Below are positions 41,763 through 49,226 of a stretch of DNA of 64,000 bases, one piece after another. The DNA comes from CAYVLA01 sp964549615 [NCBI: uncultured Thermococci archaeon] (GTDB lineage Archaea > CAYQAE01 > CAYVLA01): assembly GCA_964549615.1 (NCBI GenBank), contig CAZJVP010000090.1, positions 17,418 through 81,417 on the forward strand, read 5' to 3'. How positions within the stretch are numbered: the first letter of the stretch is position 1; the number at the start of each line of letters is the position of its first letter. A program made the position numbers and the translations under genes. The notes beneath the pieces were generated by a model, which worked only from the letters and a program-made list of their open reading frames with translations, searched no databases and was not told the DNA's origin.

Positions 41763-44066
41763 ATGTTCACGGTCCAGAACGAATACCTCTCTTTGGCCTT
41801 CGACGAAGACGGCGGACTTCGCCGAATCACCAACCTCCTCATCCCGGACGAATGTCTGAAGGGAGGCTTGCCTGGGTCAATGCCCTTCCGCGTATACGCC
41901 GATCCGGTCAAGGAGTTCGAGATCTCGATGAACGACCGGTACCAACTTCTCTTCGAGGATCCATCCAAGACGAGCCGTGCGATCATCCAGCCGGGTAACT
42001 CCCGATTGGTGCACTGCCGCGGAAAACGCGGGCTGTCTCTGGAATACGAGTCGGAAGGGCTTCTCGCAACGTTGCAAGCGGTGCCCGGCAGAAACAGGCC
42101 GTCATGCGATCTTGGCCTCACGCTCGAGAATCGCGGCACGGAAACGAGGGAACTCATGGTGAGCTTTCCGTACCTTGACGGCGTGCGGCCCGGGCCCGAT
42201 CCCCCAAGGAACCTCGCCACCGCAATGGATCAGGCCGGGGTCGTGGTGCCAGCATGGGCACGTCCTGGCGGCGTGTTGGGCGAGGGGAACCAGATGTCGA
42301 TGCAGTGGCACACAATCTGGGATCCGCTGACTCGTAGCGCCTTAGGCATCATTATCATGGATCCGGACGTCCGCCCCAAGCGGCTCATCCTGAAGGAGCC
42401 CAGCATCGAGATCAACTACTTTCCCCCGTTTAGCCTCGGACCAGGGCAGTCGCTCAGCCTGCCGCGCGTCAGGATCTTGGCATACAAAGGTGACTGGCGT
42501 CGCGCGGCACGGGCCTATCGCCGGTGGTTTGGGCGGGCCTTCGCCTGCGCTGAACCGCCCACATGGTTCCGCCGCTCGGACGGCTGCACGGGAAGGCACT
42601 TCAAGAAAGGCGGCCCAGGCATCGAGCCGGACTACCCAGGACAGTTCGCACTCGAAAGCTTCCGGGAGCTACCGCTCGTGCACCTGAAGGTTCCGGTGGA
42701 CATCACGGAGTATGCGTTCTTCAGCCGGGGTTCCATGCTACATGGCGTCCACACCGACGGCGACAACGTCGTGCGCGAGGACATGGGAGGAGCTCAAGCA
42801 ATGCGGGAAGGCATTGCCGCCGTACACCGCCTCGGACTTCATGTCATGCTCTATGTCGAGGGCTACATCGTACATGGCGAGAGCGACCTCGCGAAGTCTG
42901 GCCGAGTCCAAAGATGGGCCGTTATGCACAGAGACGGGAGCATTGACGGGCCGTATACCAGGCAAGGGTTCCTTCACATGTGCCCCGGCTGCAACGAGTG
43001 GCAGGACCATCTTGCGCAAACGGTTTCGCGGTTGCTGCGGGAGACGGGTGCTGACGGCGTGCGCCTAGACTCGCTCGGGTTCTACTATCTGCCTTGCTAC
43101 AATCCCGCACACTCACATGAGACGCCCTTCGGCTACAACGGGTGGATCAAGCAGCTTCTTGCCAAGGTGCGGAAGGCCGCGCTTGAGGTGAACCCGGATG
43201 CCCTTCTGACCACCGAGGGGCCGGCGGATTGGTACAGCCAGTGGTTCCACGGGGCCCTCACCGCAAGATGCCCCCGAGAGCTTCCCCTCATGAGGCTCGC
43301 CGCTGGGCCCTATCGTCCCTACGCTTACAGTGCCACGGGTGCCGTTTGGGGCTCGATATCCGGTTTCGCGGGTGGCGGTTGCAGCGGACCGGAACTCGCG
43401 CAGCTCGACGCCAACTGGCTCTGCGCCCGCTTCCCGGTGCACGAAGCCCTCGTGTGGGGCGATGTGTGCGATGATCCGATGACCTCGGATCCGCACGTGG
43501 TCGCAAGGCTGTTCAGAGGGAAAGGGTACTGGGCGCTCGTGGCGGTGCGGCCCGAGTGCAAAGACCCATTTCTGTGGCCTCCGGGCACGGGCCTTTCACG
43601 CGAACACCCTCGCTACACGATCACGATCACCGGCCTCACCACGGGGCCCGAGGACGCCGTGGTCTGCAACATAGAGACGCTCGAATGGTCCGCGGTGGAC
43701 CTCGAAGCCCGAGACGGAGGCGTAACCCTGAGCTTGGACGCAAACTGGGCCTTGGACGCAAACTGGGCCTTGGTTATCCTGCGGGAGCGCGGAGGCCCCG
43801 GTGTCGCGGGGATGGGGGCCCTTCCAGCACTTCGTCCCAGTCAGTCTGCCGAGATCGAGGTCCTCGCGCTCGCCTCAGGAGCTAGACGGCAAACCTGCGG
43901 CCGGGTCTCGGTCACGGCCCCGGGGCTGGAGGTAAGGCCGGCCAGGACGACCATGCCGGGGCACGCGACGATAACCGTGCCTTCGAACGCCCCGCCCGGC
44001 AACTACGCCGTCATGCTGCGCGGGAAGGGGATTCTTGGCGCTAAGAGGTTTCTCGTGGTTCGGTGA
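41763..44066 (+). CDS. DUF6259-like glycoside hydrolase
   Basis: About 767 residues from ATG 41763, preceded by AGAGGA; a GTG 27 bases earlier is possible. An N-terminal beta-sandwich (FTVQNEYLSLAFDEDGGLRRITN) is followed by a TIM barrel with HVMLYVEGYI, GADGVRLDSLGFY (candidate nucleophile Asp) and DALLTTEGPADWYSQW (candidate acid/base Glu). A C-terminal beta domain completes it. This layout matches DUF6259-containing hydrolases distantly related to GH36/GH-D enzymes. There is no signal peptide. Near residues 660-670 the hexamer LDANWA is repeated through an exact 18-base tandem duplication. The stop overlaps the MFS transporter start by four bases, which suggests a coupled uptake and cleavage pair. 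Confidence 0.75.
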   Translation: MFTVQNEYLSLAFDEDGGLRRITNLLIPDECLKGGLPGSMPFRVYADPVKEFEISMNDRYQLLFEDPSKTSRAIIQPGNSRLVHCRGKRGLSLEYESEGLLATLQAVPGRNRPSCDLGLTLENRGTETRELMVSFPYLDGVRPGPDPPRNLATAMDQAGVVVPAWARPGGVLGEGNQMSMQWHTIWDPLTRSALGIIIMDPDVRPKRLILKEPSIEINYFPPFSLGPGQSLSLPRVRILAYKGDWRRAARAYRRWFGRAFACAEPPTWFRRSDGCTGRHFKKGGPGIEPDYPGQFALESFRELPLVHLKVPVDITEYAFFSRGSMLHGVHTDGDNVVREDMGGAQAMREGIAAVHRLGLHVMLYVEGYIVHGESDLAKSGRVQRWAVMHRDGSIDGPYTRQGFLHMCPGCNEWQDHLAQTVSRLLRETGADGVRLDSLGFYYLPCYNPAHSHETPFGYNGWIKQLLAKVRKAALEVNPDALLTTEGPADWYSQWFHGALTARCPRELPLMRLAAGPYRPYAYSATGAVWGSISGFAGGGCSGPELAQLDANWLCARFPVHEALVWGDVCDDPMTSDPHVVARLFRGKGYWALVAVRPECKDPFLWPPGTGLSREHPRYTITITGLTTGPEDAVVCNIETLEWSAVDLEARDGGVTLSLDANWALDANWALVILRERGGPGVAGMGALPALRPSQSAEIEVLALASGARRQTCGRVSVTAPGLEVRPARTTMPGHATITVPSNAPPGNYAVMLRGKGILGAKRFLVVR
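43734..43769 (+). repeat. Exact 18-bp tandem duplication inside the DUF6259-like gene
   Basis: TTGGACGCAAACTGGGCC occurs twice in a row, keeping frame and adding six residues (LDANWA twice). It looks like a recent slippage event. Confidence 0.85.
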
Positions 44067-45421
44067 TCGAGGACAGTTCAAATCCAGCTCGACACATCTA
44101 TAAGTCGAGGCTCTTGCCAACCTTCCCCTTGCCTTCGGATGACGATCTTGTCTCAGAACGTGAAACGAGACGTTCCTTCGTGCTCGGCGTCGTGAACGGT
44201 GCGCTGTTCAACCTCGGATCAACGTTCATCGAGCCCACCACCGTCCTAGCGCTCTTCATAGCCGCGGTCACTGGCTCAGATGCCTTCGTCGGTCTCATCG
44301 CGGCCGTCTCATCCCTGGGTGCATTGCTTCCGCAGATAATCATGGCAAGCAGGGCGGCAGGCGCGAGCAGGAAGATGACGTACTATCACCTCTCTTTCGC
44401 GATAAGGGCCTTTGCGTTGCTCGGCATGGTGCTCGCCGTCGGACTAGCAAGCGGGCTTGGAGTCTTGGTCGCAACGGTCGTCATACTGACTTTCGCGATC
44501 TACAGCCTCGGGGGAGGGTTGGCCTACATTCCGTTCATGGAGATCGTCGGCAACACCCTGCGGCCCAGCCAGCGGAGTAGTTTCTTTGCCTATAGGTCAT
44601 TCTTCGGAGGGATACTGGCCATGGCGGGAGGATACGTGGTCAAGATGATACTCTCCTCCCCGGCAATTGCATTCCCCCAGAACTACCTGCTTCTCTTCAC
44701 GGTCGGATCGATCTTTGCATTCGTCGCCATGCTTTCCTTCGCACTCGTTCATGAGCCCGTTGTTCTGCAGGCGTCCCGGCGCGTTCCGCTGAGGGAAACA
44801 TTGAGGGGTGCGAGAGCGATCGTCATTGAGGACGGCGTGTACAGGAGGTATCTGGCGGTCAGGTGCGTGTTAACCATCGCCGGAATCTCCGGGCCCTTCT
44901 ACGTCCTGCATGCCATCAGGGGACTCGGCCTCAACGAATCGACGGTGGGGGTCCTCATAATGTCGATGACCGCCGGGGGAGTGATTTCGAACCTTGCTTG
45001 GGGCAGAATAGGCGACACCAAGGGGACCAAAGTTGTGATGCTCGCGGGGGCCGTCCTGCTGGCCTCGGCCCCCCTCACCGCACTGCTGTCGCAATACCTG
45101 GGGGCAGCCGCTAGCTCCGTGATGACCTTCCTTCTCCTAGGACTCGCGAACGCAGGCATCTACATCGGCGTCACGAACTACCTCCTGGATCACTCCGATC
45201 CGGCCAGACGCCCCGTCTATATGGGTTTGACCCAGTTGGTCGTTGGGCTGTTCGGCGTGGCGCCATTGATCGGGGGTTTCGTATCGCAGGCAATGGGATA
45301 TGAAGCCCTTTTCGCGGTCTCCATCGCCAGCGCCTTGACTGCAGCCCTGATGACGCTGTCTTTGCCCGAGCCGCGGAGGATCGCGGAGACCAGGTTCAGA
45401 ACCCAGGTCAAGTACTTCTGA
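44063..45421 (+). CDS. Major facilitator superfamily transporter
   Basis: This protein has 452 residues from GTG 44063, which overlaps the preceding hydrolase stop (GTGA). About twelve membrane helices are visible; LIAAVSSLGALLPQIIMASRA and the central cytosolic loop (VHEPVVLQASRRVPLRETLRG) are typical of MFS. A TATA-like CATCTATAAG at 44094-44103 lies inside the N-terminal coding part and could drive a shorter form beginning near the first helix. Linkage to the DUF6259-like enzyme suggests an oligosaccharide or sugar substrate. Confidence 0.83.
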   Translation: MIEDSSNPARHIYKSRLLPTFPLPSDDDLVSERETRRSFVLGVVNGALFNLGSTFIEPTTVLALFIAAVTGSDAFVGLIAAVSSLGALLPQIIMASRAAGASRKMTYYHLSFAIRAFALLGMVLAVGLASGLGVLVATVVILTFAIYSLGGGLAYIPFMEIVGNTLRPSQRSSFFAYRSFFGGILAMAGGYVVKMILSSPAIAFPQNYLLLFTVGSIFAFVAMLSFALVHEPVVLQASRRVPLRETLRGARAIVIEDGVYRRYLAVRCVLTIAGISGPFYVLHAIRGLGLNESTVGVLIMSMTAGGVISNLAWGRIGDTKGTKVVMLAGAVLLASAPLTALLSQYLGAAASSVMTFLLLGLANAGIYIGVTNYLLDHSDPARRPVYMGLTQLVVGLFGVAPLIGGFVSQAMGYEALFAVSIASALTAALMTLSLPEPRRIAETRFRTQVKYF

Positions 45422-45574
45422 CCGGACCGCGAGCTCCGGCTGCGTTCCGCAGCTACGGGATGGCCGGGGACAGGCAGTGCGGTCGTCTAGGAACACAGTT
45501 AAAAGGGGGCCCGCTCGGGGGCCTGCGTGCTTGGGTGCTTTTTTCCTAGGCACAAGATAGGAGAGTAAAAAATA

Positions 45575-45745
45575 ATGAGTTCCGAAAGGAGACCCAGCTT
45601 CGACAGGGGCCCCAGAGAGATGCACAAGGCAACCTGTTCTGACTGTGGAAAGGAGTGCGAAGTTCCGTTCAAGCCGACGGAAGGTCGTCCCGTCTACTGC
45701 CAGGACTGCTACCAGAAGCGCAGGGGCCCGAGACGAAGGTACTAG
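45575..45745 (+). CDS. Small CxxC...CxxC zinc-binding protein
   Basis: This protein has 56 residues. After a basic N-terminus (SSERRPSFDRGPREMHKA) come CSDCGKEC, VPFKPTEGRPVYC and QDCYQKRRGPRRRY, two CxxC knuckles about 17 residues apart. This matches a widespread family of tiny zinc-binding proteins in archaea and some bacteria, of unknown function and probably nucleic-acid binding because of the flanking Arg. AGGAGA lies 12 bases before the ATG. Upstream are TATA-like GTTAAAAG (45499-45506) and a T6 run (45541-45546), so the leader may contain the previous gene's terminator. Confidence 0.8.
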   Translation: MSSERRPSFDRGPREMHKATCSDCGKECEVPFKPTEGRPVYCQDCYQKRRGPRRRY

Positions 45746-45748
45746 GGA

Positions 45749-45759
45749 TCTATAAAACA
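45749..45759 (+). promoter_or_regulatory. TATA box downstream of the CxxC gene
   Basis: TCTATAAAACA is a strong TATA match with no protein gene starting for over 350 bases. It predicts a start near 45778, inside the structured region. Confidence 0.5.
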
Positions 45760-45767
45760 CACTGGAC

Positions 45768-45931
45768 ACGGCGATCTCACCTTCCTGATCTTGCCTTAAG
45801 GTCCTGCAAGGAAAGCAGGTCCATGCGACAGCTCTGGCGCAACGTCAGGGATCAATGGTTCGCTGGGCTCTCGACTTCCGCTGGACGGAAAGCCGCAAGT
45901 CGCTTGCGGTAGGGACTCGCCGTAACTTTTT
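45768..45931 (+). ncRNA. Probable multi-hairpin structured RNA, unassigned
   Basis: ACGGCGA (45768-45774) is exactly complementary to TCGCCGT (45917-45923), which is followed by TTTTT (45927-45931). Inside this closing stem are CCTGC/GCAGG (45803-45807, 45815-45819), GCG-AAC/GTT-CGC (about 45837-45863), TTCCG/CGGAA (45876-45880, 45886-45890) and CCGCAAG/CTTGCGG (45893-45899, 45903-45909). The layout is a multibranch RNA of about 155 bases ending at a T-run. The TATA box at 45749 would by usual spacing start about ten bases inside the closing stem, so either spacing is short or the RNA is cut from a longer transcript. No known RNA signature is recognised. No protein frame is convincing. Confidence 0.45.
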
Positions 45932-46118
45932 CTACCGTCACCATTAGACCTAGGACTAGGCTTTCGAGGACCGGCCGGTCCCGCCAAGCCAAACAGGACC
46001 TCGAACTGGCCAACTTTGACGATCTGGACGGCCGCAAGAGAAACGCAAGCGGTGCCAACTGCCAACCGGCCATAAACTTAAGAAAGTTGAGACCAACCGG
46101 GGCGCGGAGACTTGCTGT
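45932..46118. other. Gap before the zinc-ribbon membrane protein
   Basis: About 185 bases with an ATAAACTTA TATA-like element near 46073-46081 for the next gene. Nothing else is seen. Confidence 0.4.
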
Positions 46119-46466
46119 ATGGTTTACTGCACTAAGTGCGGCGCGAAGAACGACGAGCGCGCCCAAGTTTGCGCGAGTTGCGGCCAGAGCCTTTACCCGG
46201 CTCGGGGGCGACCTGCTGCTAGGCACGACGAGGAGTGTTTCGGGCCACGGCGGGAGATGGAAGAGGAATGCTTCGGAGTGCCCCGAGGGGGAGCTGTTTT
46301 CGCCATACTCATGGGCTTGGCGGTGATCGTGATCGGGGTCGCCTACCTTTTGGGTCAGTACTACGGTTGGTCCATAGATGTGTGGAAGAGCCTGGGCCCC
46401 TCGATCCTCATAGTCATCGGCATACTCATCGTGGTAGGTGCCCTCTACCGGGCTAGAGAGCGCTGA
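46119..46466 (+). CDS. Zinc-ribbon membrane protein
   Basis: This protein has 115 residues. YCTKCGAKNDERAQVCASCGQSL is an N-terminal zinc ribbon. Two hydrophobic segments (about 60-80 and 90-108) are separated by a short loop (GQYYGWSIDVWKSLGP). Such proteins are common in archaea, with the ribbon in the cytosol and function unknown. Its 3' end overlaps the convergent DUF2085-like gene by 14 bases. Confidence 0.75.
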   Translation: MVYCTKCGAKNDERAQVCASCGQSLYPARGRPAARHDEECFGPRREMEEECFGVPRGGAVFAILMGLAVIVIGVAYLLGQYYGWSIDVWKSLGPSILIVIGILIVVGALYRARER

Positions 46467-47172
46467 GGTACCGCCTTCCGCCACAGGGCGCAGTGCAGGC
46501 TCCACAGGTACGTTCGTGGTCCCAGCCGGCAAGGGCGATCCTGGTCATTATCCAGAACCCGATCAACACCAAGAGGAAAAGGTCAAGTCCCAGGCTCTGG
46601 CCCATCTCATCGGCCTTGGCGAGGACTAGGAAGGCCCCGAACGCAAACCACGCATTTGCGGGGAGGCGGGCCCTTCGGCCAAGTTTGAGCGGCCAGAACT
46701 GAAGCAGGCCGACCGCTACCCCGAGCGCACCCAGCCAGAACGGAAGAAGGCTTCCGCGCCAAACGTGGAGGTCGCCAAAAAAGTAGAGAATTGCCCCACC
46801 GAATGCCGCAATGCCGCCGCCGGACAGGCCCACGCAGCCAGCGCAGAAGACCCTGCCCCGGATCGATATCACGTGCCTCTGGAAGGGACTGCATGCGGGA
46901 TGATGGCCCATTATCCCAAAACCCCATCCCACCTCGCTGCTTCGAGCGGTCGGGCTCCCAGCTTGCCCGAAGCCCATCATTCTGGAACATTGTCTGGGGC
47001 GCAATGCCGCGACCGTTCCCAGAAGGCACACGGCCGAGAAGGTCAGGCCGATCAGGGTTTTCCTTTGGATATCGTCCGTGGGCGCTGGCGAGCCGACGAC
47101 GGCGCATGCCGAGACGGCTAGGCCAAACAGGGACACGGCGACCAGAAATCTGCTCAGAGCGACGTTCGACAT
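46453..47172 (-). CDS. DUF2085-like integral membrane protein
   Basis: This protein has 239 residues with about six membrane helices. The block MGHHPACSPFQRHVISIRGRVFCAGCVGLSGG holds paired His and Cys residues (H-H-P-x-C, F-C-x-G-C-x-G) resembling DUF2085 proteins, which probably bind a metal. A Cys-rich C-terminus (RTCGACTAPCGGRR) adds four more Cys. It begins ten bases after the B12-type radical SAM gene on the same strand, so the two are likely co-transcribed. Confidence 0.65.
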   Translation of the reverse strand: MSNVALSRFLVAVSLFGLAVSACAVVGSPAPTDDIQRKTLIGLTFSAVCLLGTVAALRPRQCSRMMGFGQAGSPTARSSEVGWGFGIMGHHPACSPFQRHVISIRGRVFCAGCVGLSGGGIAAFGGAILYFFGDLHVWRGSLLPFWLGALGVAVGLLQFWPLKLGRRARLPANAWFAFGAFLVLAKADEMGQSLGLDLFLLVLIGFWIMTRIALAGWDHERTCGACTAPCGGRRYLSAL

Positions 47173-47182
47173 GGGGCACAGC

Positions 47183-48610
47183 TCACGTGAAAAGGCTTCT
47201 CAGTTCCCCCAGGAGCCCCTGCCCAGCGAGGTACCTGTAGGTGCGTCTCTTGATCTTGTTTCGGGAGAAAAGGCCCTTCACCCTTCTCGGAAGCGAGCCA
47301 TAGTAGCTTCGATAGCAATCGTATAGCTCCCGTTGGACCTCGTTCCGGGTCAGCGCCTCGGTGGGCATTATGGCGTGTACCATATCGTATTTCGCCCAGT
47401 TCTCCTCCTCTATCCAGCCGTTTCGTTTGGCAGTTTCGTAAAGCTGGGTTCCGGGGAATGGGGTGAGTATCATGAAGATGGCGAGATCGGGATCGGCATC
47501 CTGGACGAAGCCGATCAGCCTCGAAATGGTCTGCGAGGTGTCCTTCCTTTCCCCGATGATGAACGTGGCCTGGGCGAATATGTCGCTCCTCTTCAACAGA
47601 TCCATGGCCTTCAGCCCATCGTCGGGTCGTATCCCCTTTCCGAACGACTCAAGGGTCCGCGGGTTCCCGCTCTCAAGCCCGGCCAGCACCCACATGTTGC
47701 CTGCCCTTCGCATCGCAGGCAAAAGGTCGTGGTGCCTGACGACGTCATCCGCCCGGGCCTGCACAAACCACATGATCTCATCCGAGAGGCCTCGCCGGGT
47801 TATCTCGCTGCAAAGCTCCCTTGTCCGCTCCCCCAAGCCAAAGTTGTCGTCGACGAGCCAGATGAATTTCGTTCCGAAGTTGTTGAGGCAGTACTCCATC
47901 TCGTCCGCAATGCGTTTCGGCGATTTCGCCCGGTGCGCCCCCGCCCAGTGTCGCCACTGTGAGCAGAAGGTGCATCGATGTAGGCATCCCCTCGAACCCT
48001 CGATCAGGGCATAGCCCGCACCCGAGCCCACCATCATCCTGAAGTGGTATTTGTGCACGACGTCCCGGACGAAGTGATACCCGGGCAGTGGGAGCCCGTC
48101 CAGGTCTTGGATCAGCTCCCTGCCAGGGTTGTGAACGATGGCTCCATCATGTCGGAACGAGATGCCGCGGATTCCGGCAAGCGACGACCGATCGTCCAGG
48201 GCCCGTGCGAGTTCCAACAGGGTCCTTTCTCCCTCCCCCCTGACGATGACGTCTATCTCGGGGTAGGCCTGCAGGCTCTCATGGGACAATGCCGTGAAGT
48301 GCTGGCCGCCCGCCACGGTTAGGATATCGGGGTTGACGCTCTTGGCGAGCTCCAAGGTTCGCAGGACGGTGTACACGTTGCATGTGGAAAGACAGCTGGG
48401 AGCCACCAGGTCGGGTCGGAAAGCTTCGATCCGTGCCTCGAGGCCTTTCCAGTCGAGTTGCTCCGCCTGGCAGTCGACCACCGCGATCTCGGCCTCCCTC
48501 ATGTAGGCCTCCAGGTAGGCCGCCAGCTGGAGAATCCCAAGGGGCGGAGGAAGGTACTCGCCCATCACGAACCATGTCTCCCTCGGCGGCTCCACGAAAA
48601 GAATTCGCAT
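47183..48610 (-). CDS. Cobalamin-binding-domain radical SAM enzyme
   Basis: This protein has 475 residues. The N-terminal 180 residues (RILFVEPPRETWFVMGEYLPPPLGILQLAAYLE, VAPSCLSTCN, VAGGQHFTALSHE, IVRGEGERT) form the B12-binding Rossmann fold found in class B radical SAM enzymes, though no DxHxxG is visible. EGSRGCLHRCTFCSQW provides the C-x3-C-x2-C cluster. The C-terminal domain (IMLTPFPGTQLYETAKRNG-like) is standard. Members methylate or rearrange varied substrates. Co-transcription with the DUF2085-like membrane protein hints at a lipid or membrane substrate, which is only inference. Confidence 0.85.
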   Translation of the reverse strand: MRILFVEPPRETWFVMGEYLPPPLGILQLAAYLEAYMREAEIAVVDCQAEQLDWKGLEARIEAFRPDLVAPSCLSTCNVYTVLRTLELAKSVNPDILTVAGGQHFTALSHESLQAYPEIDVIVRGEGERTLLELARALDDRSSLAGIRGISFRHDGAIVHNPGRELIQDLDGLPLPGYHFVRDVVHKYHFRMMVGSGAGYALIEGSRGCLHRCTFCSQWRHWAGAHRAKSPKRIADEMEYCLNNFGTKFIWLVDDNFGLGERTRELCSEITRRGLSDEIMWFVQARADDVVRHHDLLPAMRRAGNMWVLAGLESGNPRTLESFGKGIRPDDGLKAMDLLKRSDIFAQATFIIGERKDTSQTISRLIGFVQDADPDLAIFMILTPFPGTQLYETAKRNGWIEEENWAKYDMVHAIMPTEALTRNEVQRELYDCYRSYYGSLPRRVKGLFSRNKIKRRTYRYLAGQGLLGELRSLFT

Positions 48611-48801
48611 CGGCCTAATCCTTCCCCATCGGGCCCTCTTTCCGCACCGAGGTCAAAAAGGATATGGTCTTGTGTTTCGGAGGTAGCTGGCAACCTTCGC
48701 CGAAGCTCCCCCCAGGCCTCCCGCCCTTGGTCCCTTCCCACCCGTCTTCTCCCTTTCCGGAATCCTTTTATGCCACCGGCGAAGCGGGCTAGCACGGTGG
48801 T

Positions 48802-49176
48802 GTGTTGGCTAACGAGGACCAGATCCTGGAGGAGCTGAAGCAGATCAGAACGCTCTTGACGCCGAAGCCTGCGCCCCCCGCGGCCCCGCCGAAGGGGATG
48901 TGGGCTGAATTCATCGACTTCCTCTCCAAGTACAAGGTCATGGGGTTGGCGGTCGCGTTCATCATGGGCTTATACCTAGGTGCCCTGGTCAAGGCGCTCG
49001 TTGATGACTTCATAATGCCCATAATCGAGTACGCGGTGCCGGATGTGAGCTGGGAGGAGTTCCTCATCGGCAAGTTCCGCGTGGGCCACTTCGTCGGCGC
49101 GCTCATCACCTTCGTGATAGTTGCGTTCGTGATATTCCTGCTTGTGAGGTTGGTCAGAAGGTGGGGCATAGAGTAG
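48802..49176 (+). CDS. mscL: MscL-like mechanosensitive channel
   Basis: This protein has 124 residues from GTG 48802. After an acidic, Pro-rich N-terminus (LTPKPAPPAAPPKG) comes FIDFLSKYKVMGLAVAFIMGLYLGALVKALVDDFIMPIIEYAVP, matching the first helix and periplasmic loop of MscL; a second helix ends RLVRRWGIE. A homopentameric pressure-release channel is expected. TATA-like CCTTTTATG (about 48766-48774) lies 30 bases upstream, so the message is near leaderless. The N-terminus is longer than in bacterial MscL and the C-terminal helix shorter. Confidence 0.82.
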   Translation: MLANEDQILEELKQIRTLLTPKPAPPAAPPKGMWAEFIDFLSKYKVMGLAVAFIMGLYLGALVKALVDDFIMPIIEYAVPDVSWEEFLIGKFRVGHFVGALITFVIVAFVIFLLVRLVRRWGIE

Positions 49177-49226
49177 TCCGGCCCCAAACCTCAAGCCGAT
49201 CCTGACGAGCCCCGGTCCCTCTGGGC

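Noticed and set aside
41498-41998. 166-codon open frame ahead of the DUF6259-like gene
   Set aside because: It overlaps the start of that gene in another frame, is Arg/Pro-rich and matches nothing.
44066-44100. tRNA-like TTCAAATCC segment
   Set aside because: The flanking bases do not form a T-arm and no acceptor or anticodon stem is visible. I saw no convincing tRNA or rRNA gene elsewhere, though short introns could hide one.
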